Positions 20,702 to 30,249 of a stretch of DNA of 64,000 nt are shown here, in pieces (positions within the stretch are counted from its first letter, which is position 1; each line of letters begins with the position of its first letter). The notes under the pieces were generated by a model, which saw only the letters and a list, made by a program, of their open reading frames with translations, was not told where the DNA came from and searched no databases. This DNA is from Blautia sp. Marseille-P3087 (GTDB lineage Bacteria > Bacillota > Clostridia > Lachnospirales > Lachnospiraceae), in contig NZ_LT635539.1 of NCBI RefSeq assembly GCF_900120195.1, forward strand, positions 1,039,257 to 1,103,256, given 5' to 3'. Made by a program: the position numbers and the translations under genes.

Positions 20702-21611
20702 AGACATCCTCTCTGGTCCATTCCAAAGGAATTCTGGTGTTTACGACATCTTCTACGATTTCTTTTTCAAAGATATCAAACGTTTTGTTGATCACTCCCA
20801 TACGGATCGCTTTTGCCGGAGAAAGCCCCACTTCCACGATCTTCATTGCAGCAAGGAGTCCTCGAAGATCCAGTGCTTTCGTAGAGATTTCACTGTTTTG
20901 TGCTTTGAGCTGCAGATCAAGAAACACACCGATAAACTGATCGATTGCATGTTCTTTTGCCGTCGGAAACATCTGATGAAAAATAAACTGCAATGTCTCT
21001 TCTGTCTGTGCCGGCATATCAATTACCATAAATCTGGAAACCAGAGCTTCATTCAGCTCCTTTGTTCCGGCATATCCATAGTTCATCGTGCCGATAAAAC
21101 GTGCCGCCGGATGCAGATCAATCTTATCATACCCGGGTACATCAATGGAACGGCGATGATCCAACGTTGCATGCAGTACTGAAACAGCATCATTCTTTGC
21201 CATATTGATCTCATCCAGCACTCCGAATCCGCCACATTCTGCACAACGATAAATACTTCCCTTACGAAGCTTAACCTGATCATCTTCAAAGGTATCGGTG
21301 CCGATCAGGTCACCGCTGTTTGTATTTACATGAAAAGATACATTATATGTCGGTCTGTTAAAAATATATGCCAGATTTTCTGCCAGAATATTTTTGCCGG
21401 TTGCCTTCGGACCTGCAAGAAGCAGATTCTGTCCCTGAAGCAGACCCGCAATCGCCATTTCCAGAATTTCTTTCCCATAAAAAGGGATGGCAGGCTTTGT
21501 GATCCTGCCTGCCGCTTCATCCGGAACCGGGTACATTTCCCGAAACTCCAGTACTTTTTTTATTAAACCGGAGGAGACATTCTGCTCCTCTAGAAATTTC
21601 AGTTCTTCCAA
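20694..21611 (-). CDS. MoxR/NorQ-like AAA+ ATPase
   Basis: 305 residues. Walker A is GPKATGKN (about 63-70), Walker B GGFGVLDEINMA (about 127-138), sensor 1 FIGTMNYGY, and an Arg-finger region ALVSRFMVIDMP. The pattern is that of MoxR-type AAA+ proteins that work with a VWA partner. The start is a TTG (21611) with GGGAG 7 bases upstream. Overlap with the VWA gene means the two products are probably made together. A complex of the two would remodel an unknown client. Confidence 0.88.
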   Translation of the reverse strand: MEELKFLEEQNVSSGLIKKVLEFREMYPVPDEAAGRITKPAIPFYGKEILEMAIAGLLQGQNLLLAGPKATGKNILAENLAYIFNRPTYNVSFHVNTNSGDLIGTDTFEDDQVKLRKGSIYRCAECGGFGVLDEINMAKNDAVSVLHATLDHRRSIDVPGYDKIDLHPAARFIGTMNYGYAGTKELNEALVSRFMVIDMPAQTEETLQFIFHQMFPTAKEHAIDQFIGVFLDLQLKAQNSEISTKALDLRGLLAAMKIVEVGLSPAKAIRMGVINKTFDIFEKEIVEDVVNTRIPLEWTREDVYE

Positions 21612-21644
21612 TTCAATTCTCCCTGAAAATATAATCCCTTATTT

Positions 21645-23759
21645 TTAAACCTCAAAAATCAAATCTCCATAAGAAGGCATTGGCCACATGGACTTATCAA
21701 CAAGCATTTCCAGCTCATCAACCGGAGTACGGAGTTCTGTCATTGCCTTGCAGACTATGTCTTTACAATATACTGCACGTTCTCTGCCTTCCGGAATCTT
21801 AGAAACTTTTGCAACAACATCTGAAAGATTCTTCATTGCACTGTTTGTCGTCTTCAGAAGTTCAGAACACTTTTTCAGAAGTTCGAGCTGCACGCTGACA
21901 TCGATATCTCCGACTGCGCGGACAGTATTTACAGAGTCCGCAAGAACAGTTGTGTAACGGACAACAGCCGGAATGATCTGCTTCGTAGCAAGATCGATCA
22001 TAGTCTTCGCTTCGATATTGACTGCTTTTGCATAGATTTCATACTGAATCTCTGCACGGGATTCCAGCTCAGTCTTTGTGAATACATGGAATTCTTCAAA
22101 CAGTTTAACCGCCTTGTCTGTTGTTAGTGCCGGAATCGCATCCACCATAGACGGAAGATTCGGAAGGCCACGACGTTTTGCTTCTTCTGCCCATTCCGGT
22201 GCATAGCCGTTTCCATTAAAAACAATTCGCTGGTGATCAATTGCATATTCTTTGATCAGGTCATGAACTGCCATCTCGAAGTCATCTGCTTTTTCCAGAC
22301 GGTCGCAGGCTTCTTTAAAAGCCTCGGCAGCGATCGTATTCAGTACGACATTACACTCAGAAATAGAATCTCTGGAACCGACCATACGGAATTCGAATTT
22401 GTTGCCGGTGAATGCAAACGGTGAAGTACGGTTACGGTCTGTCGCATCTTTCATGAAATCCGGAAGTGTCTTTACACCAGTCTCAAGAATCGTACCCTTT
22501 TTGCTGTGTGTCGCAGTTCCTGTGCTGATCAGCTGATCAAGAACATCCCCCAGCTGCTCACCGAGGAATACAGAAATAACAGCCGGCGGTGCTTCGTTAC
22601 CACCAAGTCTCTGGTCGTTTCCTACATCTGCTGCGGACTCGCGAAGAAGATCTGCATGAGTATCTACAGCTTTCAGGATACAGGTCAGTACAAGGAGGAA
22701 CTGAATATTTTCATGTGGTGTCTTTCCCGGATCCAGAAGATTGATTCCATCATCCGTTGTCAGAGACCAGTTGTTATGCTTACCGGAACCATTTACTCCT
22801 GCAAACGGTTTCTCGTGAAGCAGACAGCGCATACCATGACGACTTGCTACCTTCTTGAGAATACGCATCATGATCTGGTTGTGGTCTGCAGCGATATTTA
22901 CCGGTGCATAGATCGGTGCCAGCTCATGCTGTGCCGGAGCAACTTCATTGTGCTGTGTCTTTGCCGTTACTCCCAGTTTCCAGCACTCTTCATTTACTTC
23001 TTTCATGTAGGCGGAAATTCTCTGACGGATCGTGCCAAGATAGTGGTCGTCCATCTCCTGTCCTTTCGGAGGCATTGCTCCAAAAAGAGTTCTGCCGGTA
23101 TAGATCAGATCTTTTCTCTGAAGCCATTTTTCTTTATCTACAAGGAAGTATTCCTGTTCTGCACCTACAGACGGTGTTACTTTCTTAGATGTCGTATTTC
23201 CAAAAAGTCGGAGAAGTCGTAAAGACTGTGTATTAATAGCTTCCATAGAACGCAGAAGCGGTGTTTTCTGATCAAGTGCTTCTCCTGTATAAGAACAGAA
23301 TGCGGTAGGAATGCAAAGCGTTCCGCCGGCCGCATCATGACGTACAAAAGCCGGTGACGTACAGTCCCACGCTGTATATCCTCTTGCCTCAAAAGTTGCT
23401 CGAAGCCCACCTGACGGGAATGAAGACGCATCGGATTCTCCCTTGATCAGTTCTTTACCTGAAAAGCTCATCAGAACCTTGCCGTTCTCTTTTGGTGCGG
23501 TGATAAACGCATCATGCTTTTCCGCAGTTACACCTGTCAGCGGCTGAAACCAGTGACTGTAATGAGTTGCACCCTTTTCAATTGCCCATTCTTTCATTTC
23601 ATGAGCAACTACATCTGCCACTTCCAAAGAGAGTTCCTTTCCCTCTTCGATGGTTTTTTTCAGCTCTTTGTATACTTTTTTCGGAAGACGTTCTTCCATG
23701 ACCGCGTCATTAAATACGTCACATCCGAAAATCTCTGTTACATTTACGTAATCTGACAT
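21645..23759 (-). CDS. glnN: Glutamine synthetase, type III
   Basis: About 704 residues, the length of GSIII and far longer than GSI. Features include [25 protein letters not shown] near the N-terminus, the [15 protein letters not shown] metal-binding segment, [33 protein letters not shown], and [20 protein letters not shown]. It makes glutamine from glutamate, ammonia and ATP in the cytoplasm. The ATG at 23759 has AAAGGAGAAAGAGA upstream; an in-frame start 10 codons earlier lacks one. It lies 42 bases after the lipid kinase gene in the same direction. Confidence 0.95.
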   Translation of the reverse strand: MSDYVNVTEIFGCDVFNDAVMEERLPKKVYKELKKTIEEGKELSLEVADVVAHEMKEWAIEKGATHYSHWFQPLTGVTAEKHDAFITAPKENGKVLMSFSGKELIKGESDASSFPSGGLRATFEARGYTAWDCTSPAFVRHDAAGGTLCIPTAFCSYTGEALDQKTPLLRSMEAINTQSLRLLRLFGNTTSKKVTPSVGAEQEYFLVDKEKWLQRKDLIYTGRTLFGAMPPKGQEMDDHYLGTIRQRISAYMKEVNEECWKLGVTAKTQHNEVAPAQHELAPIYAPVNIAADHNQIMMRILKKVASRHGMRCLLHEKPFAGVNGSGKHNNWSLTTDDGINLLDPGKTPHENIQFLLVLTCILKAVDTHADLLRESAADVGNDQRLGGNEAPPAVISVFLGEQLGDVLDQLISTGTATHSKKGTILETGVKTLPDFMKDATDRNRTSPFAFTGNKFEFRMVGSRDSISECNVVLNTIAAEAFKEACDRLEKADDFEMAVHDLIKEYAIDHQRIVFNGNGYAPEWAEEAKRRGLPNLPSMVDAIPALTTDKAVKLFEEFHVFTKTELESRAEIQYEIYAKAVNIEAKTMIDLATKQIIPAVVRYTTVLADSVNTVRAVGDIDVSVQLELLKKCSELLKTTNSAMKNLSDVVAKVSKIPEGRERAVYCKDIVCKAMTELRTPVDELEMLVDKSMWPMPSYGDLIFEV

Positions 23760-23801
23760 TCTCTTTCTCCTTTTGGTTCTCGTTTGCATTATATGTCGTT
23801 T

Positions 23802-24701
23802 TTACTTTTTGCTGCTCTGAAGATAAAGATTCAGTGCCTTGTGTCTGTTTTCGATTTCTACATAACTGTGATTTCCGCCAAACTCTCCGTCCAGGGTCCA
23901 CGGCACTTCCTCATCTGTTTCTATAGTAAGTTGTCTGGTTTTGAAGGAATAAATCATGTCCGTATTGTCTTCTGCCATCACAAGTGCTGTCATGATTTCC
24001 TGAAGCTGCAATGGATTCTTCGGATGAACAATCAGTGTCACCTCAAAAAATCCATCATTCATATCTACGTTCTTGCCCGTAAGATTCTTAAACCCTCCTA
24101 CAGATCTGGAATTGGTGATCATTCCGACAATAAAATCATCTTCCACCTGAACTTCCTCAGAGCTCACTTTCATATGATAAGATTTGATATCAAAGAGGCG
24201 TTTTACCCCTTCCAGAACATAGGCAACATGTCCCAGAACGTTTTTCAGATCCTGGTCTGTCTCATAAGACACATCTGTAAATAAGCCAAATGCAGCTACA
24301 TAAGCAAAAGTCTTCTGATTGAATCTTCCGATATCACAATGATACAATTCTTCCGCCATAATCATCTCTGCTACTCTGATCATATTTTTCGGCATAAAAA
24401 GACTGTTTGCAAAATCATTCGTACTTCCTGCCGGAATATATCCAATCGGAACACTGCTGTCCACCTCCATAATGCCGGTAACAACTTCATCCAGCGTACC
24501 GTCGCCACCGCTGCATACAATCAGATCAACGGAATCAGCATACTCCTTAGCTTTCTCATATGCATCTCTGGGAGCCTGCGTGGAACGGATAATAATCTCA
24601 TAATTATGGCTGCTGAATATATCTACAATGTCCAGCAAATGCGTCTTGATCTTTCCTTTTCCTGCTTTTGGATTAAACACAAAAAGCATTTTTTTTGCCA
24701 C
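23802..24701 (-). CDS. Diacylglycerol/lipid kinase family protein (YegS/BmrU-like)
   Basis: About 299 residues. The nucleotide-binding start KMLFVFNPKAGKGKIKTHL, the catalytic loop VCSGGDGTLDEVVTGIM, and IGYIPAGSTNDFANSLFMP are the signature motifs of DagK_cat kinases. The C-terminal half is the YegS-type beta-sandwich, ending with WTLDGEFGG. It should phosphorylate diacylglycerol or a related lipid at the membrane. The GTG at 24701 has AAGGGG 10 bases upstream; the frame continues to 24755 but that extension is not conserved in the family as I know it. Confidence 0.9.
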   Translation of the reverse strand: MAKKMLFVFNPKAGKGKIKTHLLDIVDIFSSHNYEIIIRSTQAPRDAYEKAKEYADSVDLIVCSGGDGTLDEVVTGIMEVDSSVPIGYIPAGSTNDFANSLFMPKNMIRVAEMIMAEELYHCDIGRFNQKTFAYVAAFGLFTDVSYETDQDLKNVLGHVAYVLEGVKRLFDIKSYHMKVSSEEVQVEDDFIVGMITNSRSVGGFKNLTGKNVDMNDGFFEVTLIVHPKNPLQLQEIMTALVMAEDNTDMIYSFKTRQLTIETDEEVPWTLDGEFGGNHSYVEIENRHKALNLYLQSSKK

Positions 24702-24851
24702 GGTCTGATTTCCCCTTTCTTTTTTACTGACAGTGTATATCATACAACAAATCACGTCAAATTCCTAGATGCAAATTTTTTGTGTTAGTCCCCTCAAAAA
24801 ATTTTGAAATCATTTCCCGTCAAAACAAAAATTTATCTACGTACAACAAAA

Positions 24852-24880
24852 AATCCTCTGAAATAAATCAGAGGACTTCA
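24852..24880 (-). terminator. Terminator of the tRNA operon
   Basis: CCTCTGA (24855-24861) pairs with TCAGAGG (24868-24874). On the minus strand the hairpin is followed by ATTTTTTG. Confidence 0.8.
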
Positions 24881-24885
24881 TTCAA

Positions 24886-24959
24886 TAGCGAGAGGGGGAT
24901 TCGAACCCTCGACACCACGGGTATGAACCGTGTGCTCTAGCCAACTGAGCTATCTCGCC
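24886..24959 (-). tRNA. tRNA-Met (CAT)
   Basis: 74 bases. Acceptor GGCGAGA pairs with TCTCGCT; D-loop AGCTCAGTTGGCTAGAGC; anticodon stem CACGG around TTCATAC; T-arm GAGGGTTCGAATCCCCC. The G1-T72 pair and overall layout are those of elongator tRNA-Met in Firmicutes, rather than initiator or tRNA-Ile2. CCA is not encoded. Confidence 0.93.
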
Positions 24960-24984
24960 ATATTCAGTTAGAGGCATAAAAAAG

Positions 24985-25058
24985 TAGCGAGAGGGGGATT
25001 CGAACCCTCGACACCACGGGTATGAACCGTGTGCTCTAGCCAACTGAGCTATCTCGCC
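24985..25058 (-). tRNA. tRNA-Met (CAT), second identical copy
   Basis: Same 74-base sequence as the copy at 24886, with a 25-base spacer between them. Elongator type by the same criteria. Confidence 0.93.
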
Positions 25059-25066
25059 ATATTTAA

Positions 25067-25139
25067 TGGGACCTATAGGGCTCGAACCTATGACCCTCTG
25101 CTTGTAAGGCAGATGCTCTCCCAGCTGAGCTAAGATCCC
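25067..25139 (-). tRNA. tRNA-Val (TAC)
   Basis: 73 bases. Acceptor GGGATCT pairs with AGGTCCC; D-loop AGCTCAGCTGGGAGAGC; anticodon stem TCTGC around CTTACAA; T-arm CATAGGTTCGAGCCCTATA. It is the first gene of the three-tRNA operon. Confidence 0.94.
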
Positions 25140-25182
25140 ATTTGTATGCCTGTCATTATGCTTTCGCTTAACCGACTTCGTT

Positions 25183-25211
25183 AGTATACTATTTCCGAAT
25201 CAATGTGTCAA
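25183..25211 (-). promoter_or_regulatory. Promoter of the tRNA Val-Met-Met operon
   Basis: TTGACA (complement of 25206-25211), 17-bp spacer, TATACT (complement of 25183-25188), close to consensus as expected for stable RNA genes. Confidence 0.8.
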
Positions 25212-25244
25212 CACTTTTTTTATTTTTTTTAAATTTTATTTTTT

Positions 25245-25727
25245 TCATAAATTTCCGACAATTTTATCTTTCAGAATCGCAAGTATCTCCCTGGGAATAT
25301 AAATGAGCAATCTCCAGGAACAATACCTTGACGGAAGCGGATAAATTTTCTGACATCCACATTTCTTTCCAATCGCAACACCGCGAAATACATGAAAGTT
25401 ATTTGTCACGATTCCAATGCTGTAGTCCGTACTGCCGATCAGACGCAGACTGAAATCCAGATTTTCTTTTGTATTGGTTGACCGTTCTTCTTTAATGAGA
25501 CGTTCCGGTGAAACACCATGCTCTGTAAGATATCTGTACATAGCCTCTGCTTCGCTGATCCGCTCCCCGTCGCCCCGTCCTCCGGAAAGCACAGCCTTCG
25601 TACCCGGATTTTCTTCCAGATACAGCAAAGCCCTTCTGACTCGTTCCAGAAGGGCTAATGTAAGCTTTGTGCCATTTACATGTGCTCCAAGCACAATTAT
25701 ATAATCCAGATCAGATCTGGTTTTCAT
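25245..25727 (-). CDS. YdcF-family (DUF218) protein
   Basis: 160 residues. The Rossmann-like pattern DYIIVLGAHVNGTKLTLALLERVRRALLYLEENPGTKAVLSGGRGDGERISEAEAMYRYLTEHG...IKEERSTNTKENLDFS is that of DUF218 proteins, linked in other bacteria to cell-envelope processes. The ATG overlaps the stop of the SEC-C gene (TAATG), so it is translated by coupling. The usual N-terminal transmembrane helices of longer DUF218 members are missing, and the C-terminus ends in a hydrophobic stretch (YIPREILAILKDKI). Confidence 0.88.
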   Translation of the reverse strand: MKTRSDLDYIIVLGAHVNGTKLTLALLERVRRALLYLEENPGTKAVLSGGRGDGERISEAEAMYRYLTEHGVSPERLIKEERSTNTKENLDFSLRLIGSTDYSIGIVTNNFHVFRGVAIGKKCGCQKIYPLPSRYCSWRLLIYIPREILAILKDKIVGNL

Positions 25728-26236
25728 TATCTGCCGCAGCAGTGTTTGTATTTCTTGCCGCTTCCACACGGGCATGGATCGTTACGGCCGATTTTGTGCG
25801 GTTTTACAACTGTACCGGACTTTTTCTGCTCTTTGTAAAGTTCTTTACGTTTTTCTTCAGTAAAGATGTCGTTCCACTGTGGCAGTTCATACAGCCAGTC
25901 AGCCTTTGCATCTACCATGTTCTTATAAAGAAGTTCTTTATCAAAAGCAAGTGTAACTTTGGTATTTTCATCCATGGTCTCGATCGGATTCGGGATCTTA
26001 AGGCTGTCGTTGATACCGTCAAGGAAACCAACCATAGTCATAACATCCTGTCCATATTTCTCAGCCAGTTCTTTAACTGTACCGCTTACCACTTCATCCG
26101 GATTGGAAAGAAGCTGCTCATAAATGCCTTTTTCGATATTAAAATAGTTTGCCCAGAATCTCTGGAGCTGATTGCGGTCTGCCTGCTGATTGTAGGCAAT
26201 CTCACGCCACTGCTCTAAGATTGTTTTATCGCTCAT
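25727..26236 (-). CDS. SEC-C motif protein
   Basis: 169 residues. Most of the chain is helical and charged with no known domain; the last 20 residues are the SEC-C zinc motif [20 protein letters not shown], as at the end of SecA. Such proteins may bind ribosomes or act in quality control, but the role here is unknown. Promoter TTGTCT/17 bp/TATAAT at 26274-26302. First gene of a two-gene operon with YdcF. Confidence 0.9.
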   Translation of the reverse strand: MSDKTILEQWREIAYNQQADRNQLQRFWANYFNIEKGIYEQLLSNPDEVVSGTVKELAEKYGQDVMTMVGFLDGINDSLKIPNPIETMDENTKVTLAFDKELLYKNMVDAKADWLYELPQWNDIFTEEKRKELYKEQKKSGTVVKPHKIGRNDPCPCGSGKKYKHCCGR

Positions 26237-26273
26237 TTGTTTATCCTCTTTTCAAAAATTTTGCCTGTGGTTC

Positions 26274-26302
26274 ATTATATCATCTTTTTCACTAAAAGAC
26301 AA
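26274..26302 (-). promoter_or_regulatory. Promoter of the SEC-C/YdcF operon
   Basis: TTGTCT (complement of 26297-26302), 17-bp spacer, TATAAT (complement of 26274-26279). Confidence 0.65.
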
Positions 26303-26339
26303 ATCATATTGTAATAATTTTTGTGAAAATTCTGTATAA

Positions 26340-26495
26340 ATACTCATATAACGGTCATACTATAAGTGTTCCAATAAGATTTCTTTGAAGAACACTGCAA
26401 AAGATAACATAAGAAATACTTATTTATATCCTCCCCTTACGAAAGGTCTCAGGACTGACGCCCATGCCGCGGTTTTGGGGCTTTTCTTTTGTTCT
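26340..26495 (+). ncRNA. Candidate structured RNA in a 280-bp gap
   Basis: The gap between two minus-strand genes has no ORF but several paired segments on the + strand: AGTGTTC/GAACACT (26365-26371 with 26390-26396), TCAG/CTGA around 26448-26457, and GCCC/GGGC (26460-26481) followed by TTTTCTTTT. An intervening C-rich run (CTCCCC, 26431-26436) could pair with GGGG. The arrangement could be a stand-alone RNA ending in a terminator; 6S RNA was considered but its hallmark central bubble could not be confirmed. No clear promoter. Confidence 0.3.
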
Positions 26496-26516
26496 TGTAC
26501 GAAAAAACGTCTTTTT

Positions 26517-27335
26517 TTATTTCACGCCGAGTGCTTCCAGTTCTGCTGCTGCCTGCTTGAAACTCTTGAAACAGATTGTATGGATTCCTGCTTTCTGTGC
26601 TCCCTCACAGTTCACCGGACGGTCGTCAATAAACACACACTCCTCTGCTTTCAGTCCAAACCGGTCAAGCAGTGTCTGATAAATGTCAGCTTCCGGCTTT
26701 AACTGCTTCACATCACAGGAAAATACGGTACCGTCCATGTATTTGAGAAACGGCATTTCTTTTTTCGTACGATCCAGCATATATCTGCTATAATTAGACA
26801 GTACATATAACTGATAACCCTGGCTTTTCAGATATTTGGTCCAGGTTTCTGCATATGGCATTCTGCGCACGGTCTTTGGTGTATCTCTCATCACTGCCGC
26901 AATATCTTTGGCATACTCCGGTGCCAGTTCCTGACACTGGCGCACATAATTCTCCTCGTCATAAAGACCTCTGTCTCTTTCATCCCAGACCGGGCTCTGG
27001 AATGTTGCCCTCGCGATACGCTCACGCTTTTCTTCGTCAAAACCAAAGCTGTCGAGATAATCCTGCCAGTTAAATTCCACAAGCACAAGACCTACATCAA
27101 AAATCACATTTTTAATCATACTGCTTTTCTCCTGACCATCTTTCTTTTTATTTAGATATTTGAACAACATCAGAATCACATAACACATGACCGCAACAAA
27201 CATCACCGTAAAAAGTGATGCCATAAATTCCTTCTGGGAAAAGTCGCCCTTCAGTGCAAAATACATCGGAAGGCAGAAAATTACCAGCAGAGCGATTGCT
27301 GCGATGATCGCCGCATATTTTTTCCAGTTTTTCAT
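26517..27335 (-). CDS. HAD-superfamily hydrolase with N-terminal membrane domain
   Basis: About 272 residues from the ATG at 27335 (GAGGTAAAT upstream). The first 65 residues hold two transmembrane helices (YAAIIAAIALLVIFCLPMYFAL and FMASLFTVMFVAVMCYVILMLF), then a charged linker. From about residue 73 a complete HAD domain begins: motif I FDVGLVLVEFN, motif II VLSNYS, motif III Lys in DVKQLKPEADIY, motif IV FIDDRPVNC. This is the YihX-like class, with Gly in place of the second motif I Asp, as in many epoxide-hydrolase-type HADs. A separate RBS (CAGGAG) precedes an internal ATG at 27119, so a soluble HAD form may also be made. Confidence 0.82.
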   Translation of the reverse strand: MKNWKKYAAIIAAIALLVIFCLPMYFALKGDFSQKEFMASLFTVMFVAVMCYVILMLFKYLNKKKDGQEKSSMIKNVIFDVGLVLVEFNWQDYLDSFGFDEEKRERIARATFQSPVWDERDRGLYDEENYVRQCQELAPEYAKDIAAVMRDTPKTVRRMPYAETWTKYLKSQGYQLYVLSNYSRYMLDRTKKEMPFLKYMDGTVFSCDVKQLKPEADIYQTLLDRFGLKAEECVFIDDRPVNCEGAQKAGIHTICFKSFKQAAAELEALGVK

Positions 27336-27358
27336 ATTTACCTCTTTATTAAACAAAT

Positions 27359-27380
27359 GCGCCGGAGAGTTCCCCGGCGC
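27359..27380 (-). terminator. GC-rich hairpin after purA
   Basis: GCGCCGG and CCGGCGC form a 7-bp stem with an 8-base loop between the purA stop and the next gene. The following T-run is short on the minus strand (CATTTGTTT), so termination may be partial. Confidence 0.6.
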
Positions 27381-27395
27381 GTTCTATGTTGCTGA

Positions 27396-28676
27396 TTACT
27401 TATTTCTGTAAATAATGTCGTTTCTTCCTGGTCCGTTGGAAATCATAGTGATCGGGAAGCCAATCTGTTTCTCAACGAATTCTACATATTTACGGCAGTT
27501 TTCCGGAAGATCTTCATAATTCTTGATTCCACGGATGTCTGTTTTCCATCCCGGCAATACTTCAAGAACAGGTTTTGCCTTCTCGAGAAGAGTTGTGGTC
27601 GGGAAATCTGTAGTAACCTTTCCGTCGATCTCGTAACCTGTGCATACCGGTATCTCATCCAGATAACCAAGCACATCAAGTACTGTAAAGGCAACATCGG
27701 TTGCTCCCTGCATACGGCATCCGTACTTTGAAGCAACACAGTCAAACCATCCCATACGTCTCGGACGTCCGGTTGTTGCGCCGTATTCTCCACCGTCTCC
27801 ACCGCGTCTTCTAAGCTCATCAGCTTCTTCACCAAAGATTTCGGAAACAAAAGCACCTGCTCCTACTGCACTGGAGTAAGCTTTGCATACTGTGATGATT
27901 TTTTTGATTTCGTATGGTGGAACACCTGCTCCTATTGCACCGTAAGCTGCAAGTGTAGAGGAAGAGGTAACCATCGGATAAATTCCGTGATCCGGATCCT
28001 TCAGAGAACCAAGCTGTCCCTCAAGCAGGATCTCTTTACCTTCTTTTAATGCATTCCACAGGAAAAGGGAAACATCTCCTACATATGGAGCAACCATTTC
28101 TTTGTATTTCATGAGTTCTTCATAGATCTCGTTCGGATCAAGAAGTGGTTTGTGATACAGATGCTCCAGCATAATATTCTTTGTCTCGACAACATGTGCG
28201 ATTTTTTCTTTGAGTGCATCATCATCGAACAGCTCATGTACCTGGAAACCGATCTTTGCATATTTGTCTGAATAGAACGGAGCGATACCGGATTTGGTAG
28301 ATCCGAAGGATTTACCACCCAGACGTTCTTCTTCGTACTGGTCAAACAGAATGTGATATGGCATAACGATCTGTGCTCTGTCGGAGATCATGATCTTCGG
28401 AGCCGGAACGCCTCTTTCAACTACTTCATTATATTCTTTGAAGAATACCGGAATGTTCAGTGCAACACCGTTTCCGATCACACTTGTTGTATGGTTATAA
28501 AATACACCGGACGGAAGTGTATGCAGTGCAAATTTACCGTAGTCATTTACGATTGTATGACCTGCATTTGCTCCTCCCTGAAATCTTACAATGATATCTG
28601 CTTCCTGAGCAAGCATATCGGTAATTTTACCTTTACCTTCATCTCCCCAGTTTGCGCCAACTACTGCTTTGATCAT
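27396..28676 (-). CDS. purA: Adenylosuccinate synthetase
   Basis: 426 residues. VVGANWGDEGKGKITDMLA is the phosphate-binding start with catalytic Asp, followed by FQGGANAGHTIV with the catalytic His, and conserved GSTKSGIAPFYSDK and TGRPRRMGWFD. It joins IMP and aspartate with GTP in the first step from IMP to AMP. RBS GAGGAGG. It lies 23 bases after purB, which performs the next step, so the two form a functional pair for AMP synthesis. Confidence 0.97.
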   Translation of the reverse strand: MIKAVVGANWGDEGKGKITDMLAQEADIIVRFQGGANAGHTIVNDYGKFALHTLPSGVFYNHTTSVIGNGVALNIPVFFKEYNEVVERGVPAPKIMISDRAQIVMPYHILFDQYEEERLGGKSFGSTKSGIAPFYSDKYAKIGFQVHELFDDDALKEKIAHVVETKNIMLEHLYHKPLLDPNEIYEELMKYKEMVAPYVGDVSLFLWNALKEGKEILLEGQLGSLKDPDHGIYPMVTSSSTLAAYGAIGAGVPPYEIKKIITVCKAYSSAVGAGAFVSEIFGEEADELRRRGGDGGEYGATTGRPRRMGWFDCVASKYGCRMQGATDVAFTVLDVLGYLDEIPVCTGYEIDGKVTTDFPTTTLLEKAKPVLEVLPGWKTDIRGIKNYEDLPENCRKYVEFVEKQIGFPITMISNGPGRNDIIYRNK

Positions 28677-28698
28677 AACACTTTATCCTCCTCGTGTT

Positions 28699-30132
28699 TT
28701 AGACGTTTATTTCCGCGGTCATGCCGAGCATTTCTTTATGTGCATCCAGAACCGGCTGTACAGTCTTTGTAATAAATGCAGTTGTCTGTTCTTTCGCTCT
28801 GCCAACATATCTGGACGGATCCATAGATTTCTGAAGCTCTTCGATTGTCAGGTTGAATGCAGGGTCTGCTGCAATTCTCTCAAGAAGGTCATTGTCTTTA
28901 CCTTCTACCTTAACGGTACGTCCTGCTTCCATGGAAAGCTCACGGATACGCTCATGCAGTTCCTGACGGTCTCCGCCGGCTTTTACTGCATCCATCATGA
29001 TGTTCTCGGTAGCCATAAACGGAAGTTCTGCCATCATGTGCTTCTCGATAACTTTCGGATAAACAACCAGTCCGTCTACAACGTTCAGGCACAGATCCAG
29101 AATACCATCAATTGCAAGGAATCCTTCCGGAATGCTGAGACGTTTGTTTGCAGAGTCATCCAGTGTTCTCTCAAACCACTGTGTAGCGGAAGTGATTGCC
29201 GGATTCAGTGCATCTACCATTACGTATCTGGACAGAGATGCGATACGCTCGCTTCTCATCGGGTTACGCTTGTATGCCATCGCAGAAGAACCAATCTGTG
29301 ATTTTTCGAATGGCTCTTCCACTTCTTTCAAGTGCTGCAGAAGGCGGATATCATTTGACATCTTGTGTGCACTTGCTGCGATTCCTGCCAGAATATTCAA
29401 AACTCTTGTGTCAACTTTACGGGAATAGGTCTGTCCGGATACCGGATAGCAGTTCTTGAATCCCATCTTCTCTGCGATCATCGGATCAATCTTATCGATG
29501 GTCTCCTGATCTCCTTCAAACAGTTCAAGGAAGCTTGCCTGTGTACCGGTCGTTCCCTTGGAACCGAGAAGTTTCAGAGTGCTCATCACATATTCCAGAT
29601 CCTCGAGATCCATCAGGAATTCCTGTGTCCAGAGTGTCGCACGTTTACCAACAGTCGTCGGCTGTGCTGGCTGGAAATGTGTAAATGCCAGTGTCGGCTG
29701 TTCTTTGTATTTATCTGCAAATTTTGACAGTTCTGCAATGACGTTTACCAGTTTTTTCTGAACCAGTTTTAAAGCTTCGGACATCACAATAATGTCGGTA
29801 TTGTCGCCTACATAGCAGGAAGTTGCACCCAGATGGATGATTCCTTTTGCTTTCGGGCACTGTACACCGTACGCGTACACATGGGACATAACGTCATGGC
29901 GTACCTGACGTTCTCTTTCCTTTGCCACATCATAGTTGATATCATCTTTGTGAGCTTTCAGTTCATCGATCTGCTCCTGAGTGATGTTCAGGCCAAGCTC
30001 TTTTTCTGTCTCAGCCAGAGCGATCCACAATCTTCTCCATGTGCGAAACTTCATATCCGGAGAAAAAATGTACTGCATTTCCTTACTGGCATAACGCTCC
30101 GAAAGGGGACTTACGTATCTGTCTGTACTCAT
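28699..30132 (-). CDS. purB: Adenylosuccinate lyase
   Basis: 477 residues. Starts [26 protein letters not shown]. The fumarase/aspartase-superfamily signature [17 protein letters not shown] (about 280-296) carries the catalytic Ser loop. It removes fumarate from SAICAR and from adenylosuccinate. The ATG at 30132 has TAGGAG 9 bases upstream; the frame is open 6 codons further without an RBS. Its promoter lies at 30216-30244 and its leader contains a 12-bp hairpin. Confidence 0.97.
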   Translation of the reverse strand: MSTDRYVSPLSERYASKEMQYIFSPDMKFRTWRRLWIALAETEKELGLNITQEQIDELKAHKDDINYDVAKERERQVRHDVMSHVYAYGVQCPKAKGIIHLGATSCYVGDNTDIIVMSEALKLVQKKLVNVIAELSKFADKYKEQPTLAFTHFQPAQPTTVGKRATLWTQEFLMDLEDLEYVMSTLKLLGSKGTTGTQASFLELFEGDQETIDKIDPMIAEKMGFKNCYPVSGQTYSRKVDTRVLNILAGIAASAHKMSNDIRLLQHLKEVEEPFEKSQIGSSAMAYKRNPMRSERIASLSRYVMVDALNPAITSATQWFERTLDDSANKRLSIPEGFLAIDGILDLCLNVVDGLVVYPKVIEKHMMAELPFMATENIMMDAVKAGGDRQELHERIRELSMEAGRTVKVEGKDNDLLERIAADPAFNLTIEELQKSMDPSRYVGRAKEQTTAFITKTVQPVLDAHKEMLGMTAEINV

Positions 30133-30157
30133 GTAATTTACTCCTATCATCTCACTC

Positions 30158-30192
30158 GATTAACCGCAGGAGAAGTATCGCTGCGGTTAATC
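30158..30192 (-). promoter_or_regulatory. Perfect 12-bp hairpin in the purB leader
   Basis: GATTAACCGCAG (30158-30169) and CTGCGGTTAATC (30181-30192) are exact complements with an 11-base loop. The hairpin sits between the purB promoter and its RBS and has no T-run, so it is not a plain terminator. It may be a 5' mRNA-stabilising stem or an operator. Confidence 0.55.
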
Positions 30193-30215
30193 AGATTTCC
30201 TATCATTACGCAGAA

Positions 30216-30244
30216 ATTATATAACATCGCATCATTAAAAGCAA
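30216..30244 (-). promoter_or_regulatory. Promoter of purB-purA
   Basis: TTGCTT (complement of 30239-30244), 17-bp spacer, TATAAT (complement of 30216-30221), just after the end of the ABC transporter operon. Confidence 0.65.
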
Positions 30245-30249
30245 TCCCT

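Noticed and set aside
24886-25058. Initiator tRNA-fMet or tRNA-Ile(CAT) for the two CAT tRNAs
   Set aside because: The acceptor (G1-T72), D-arm and anticodon stem match elongator tRNA-Met of Firmicutes.
26340-26495. Firm 6S RNA annotation
   Set aside because: The closing stem and central bubble with a -10-like side could not be shown, so only a generic candidate RNA is reported.
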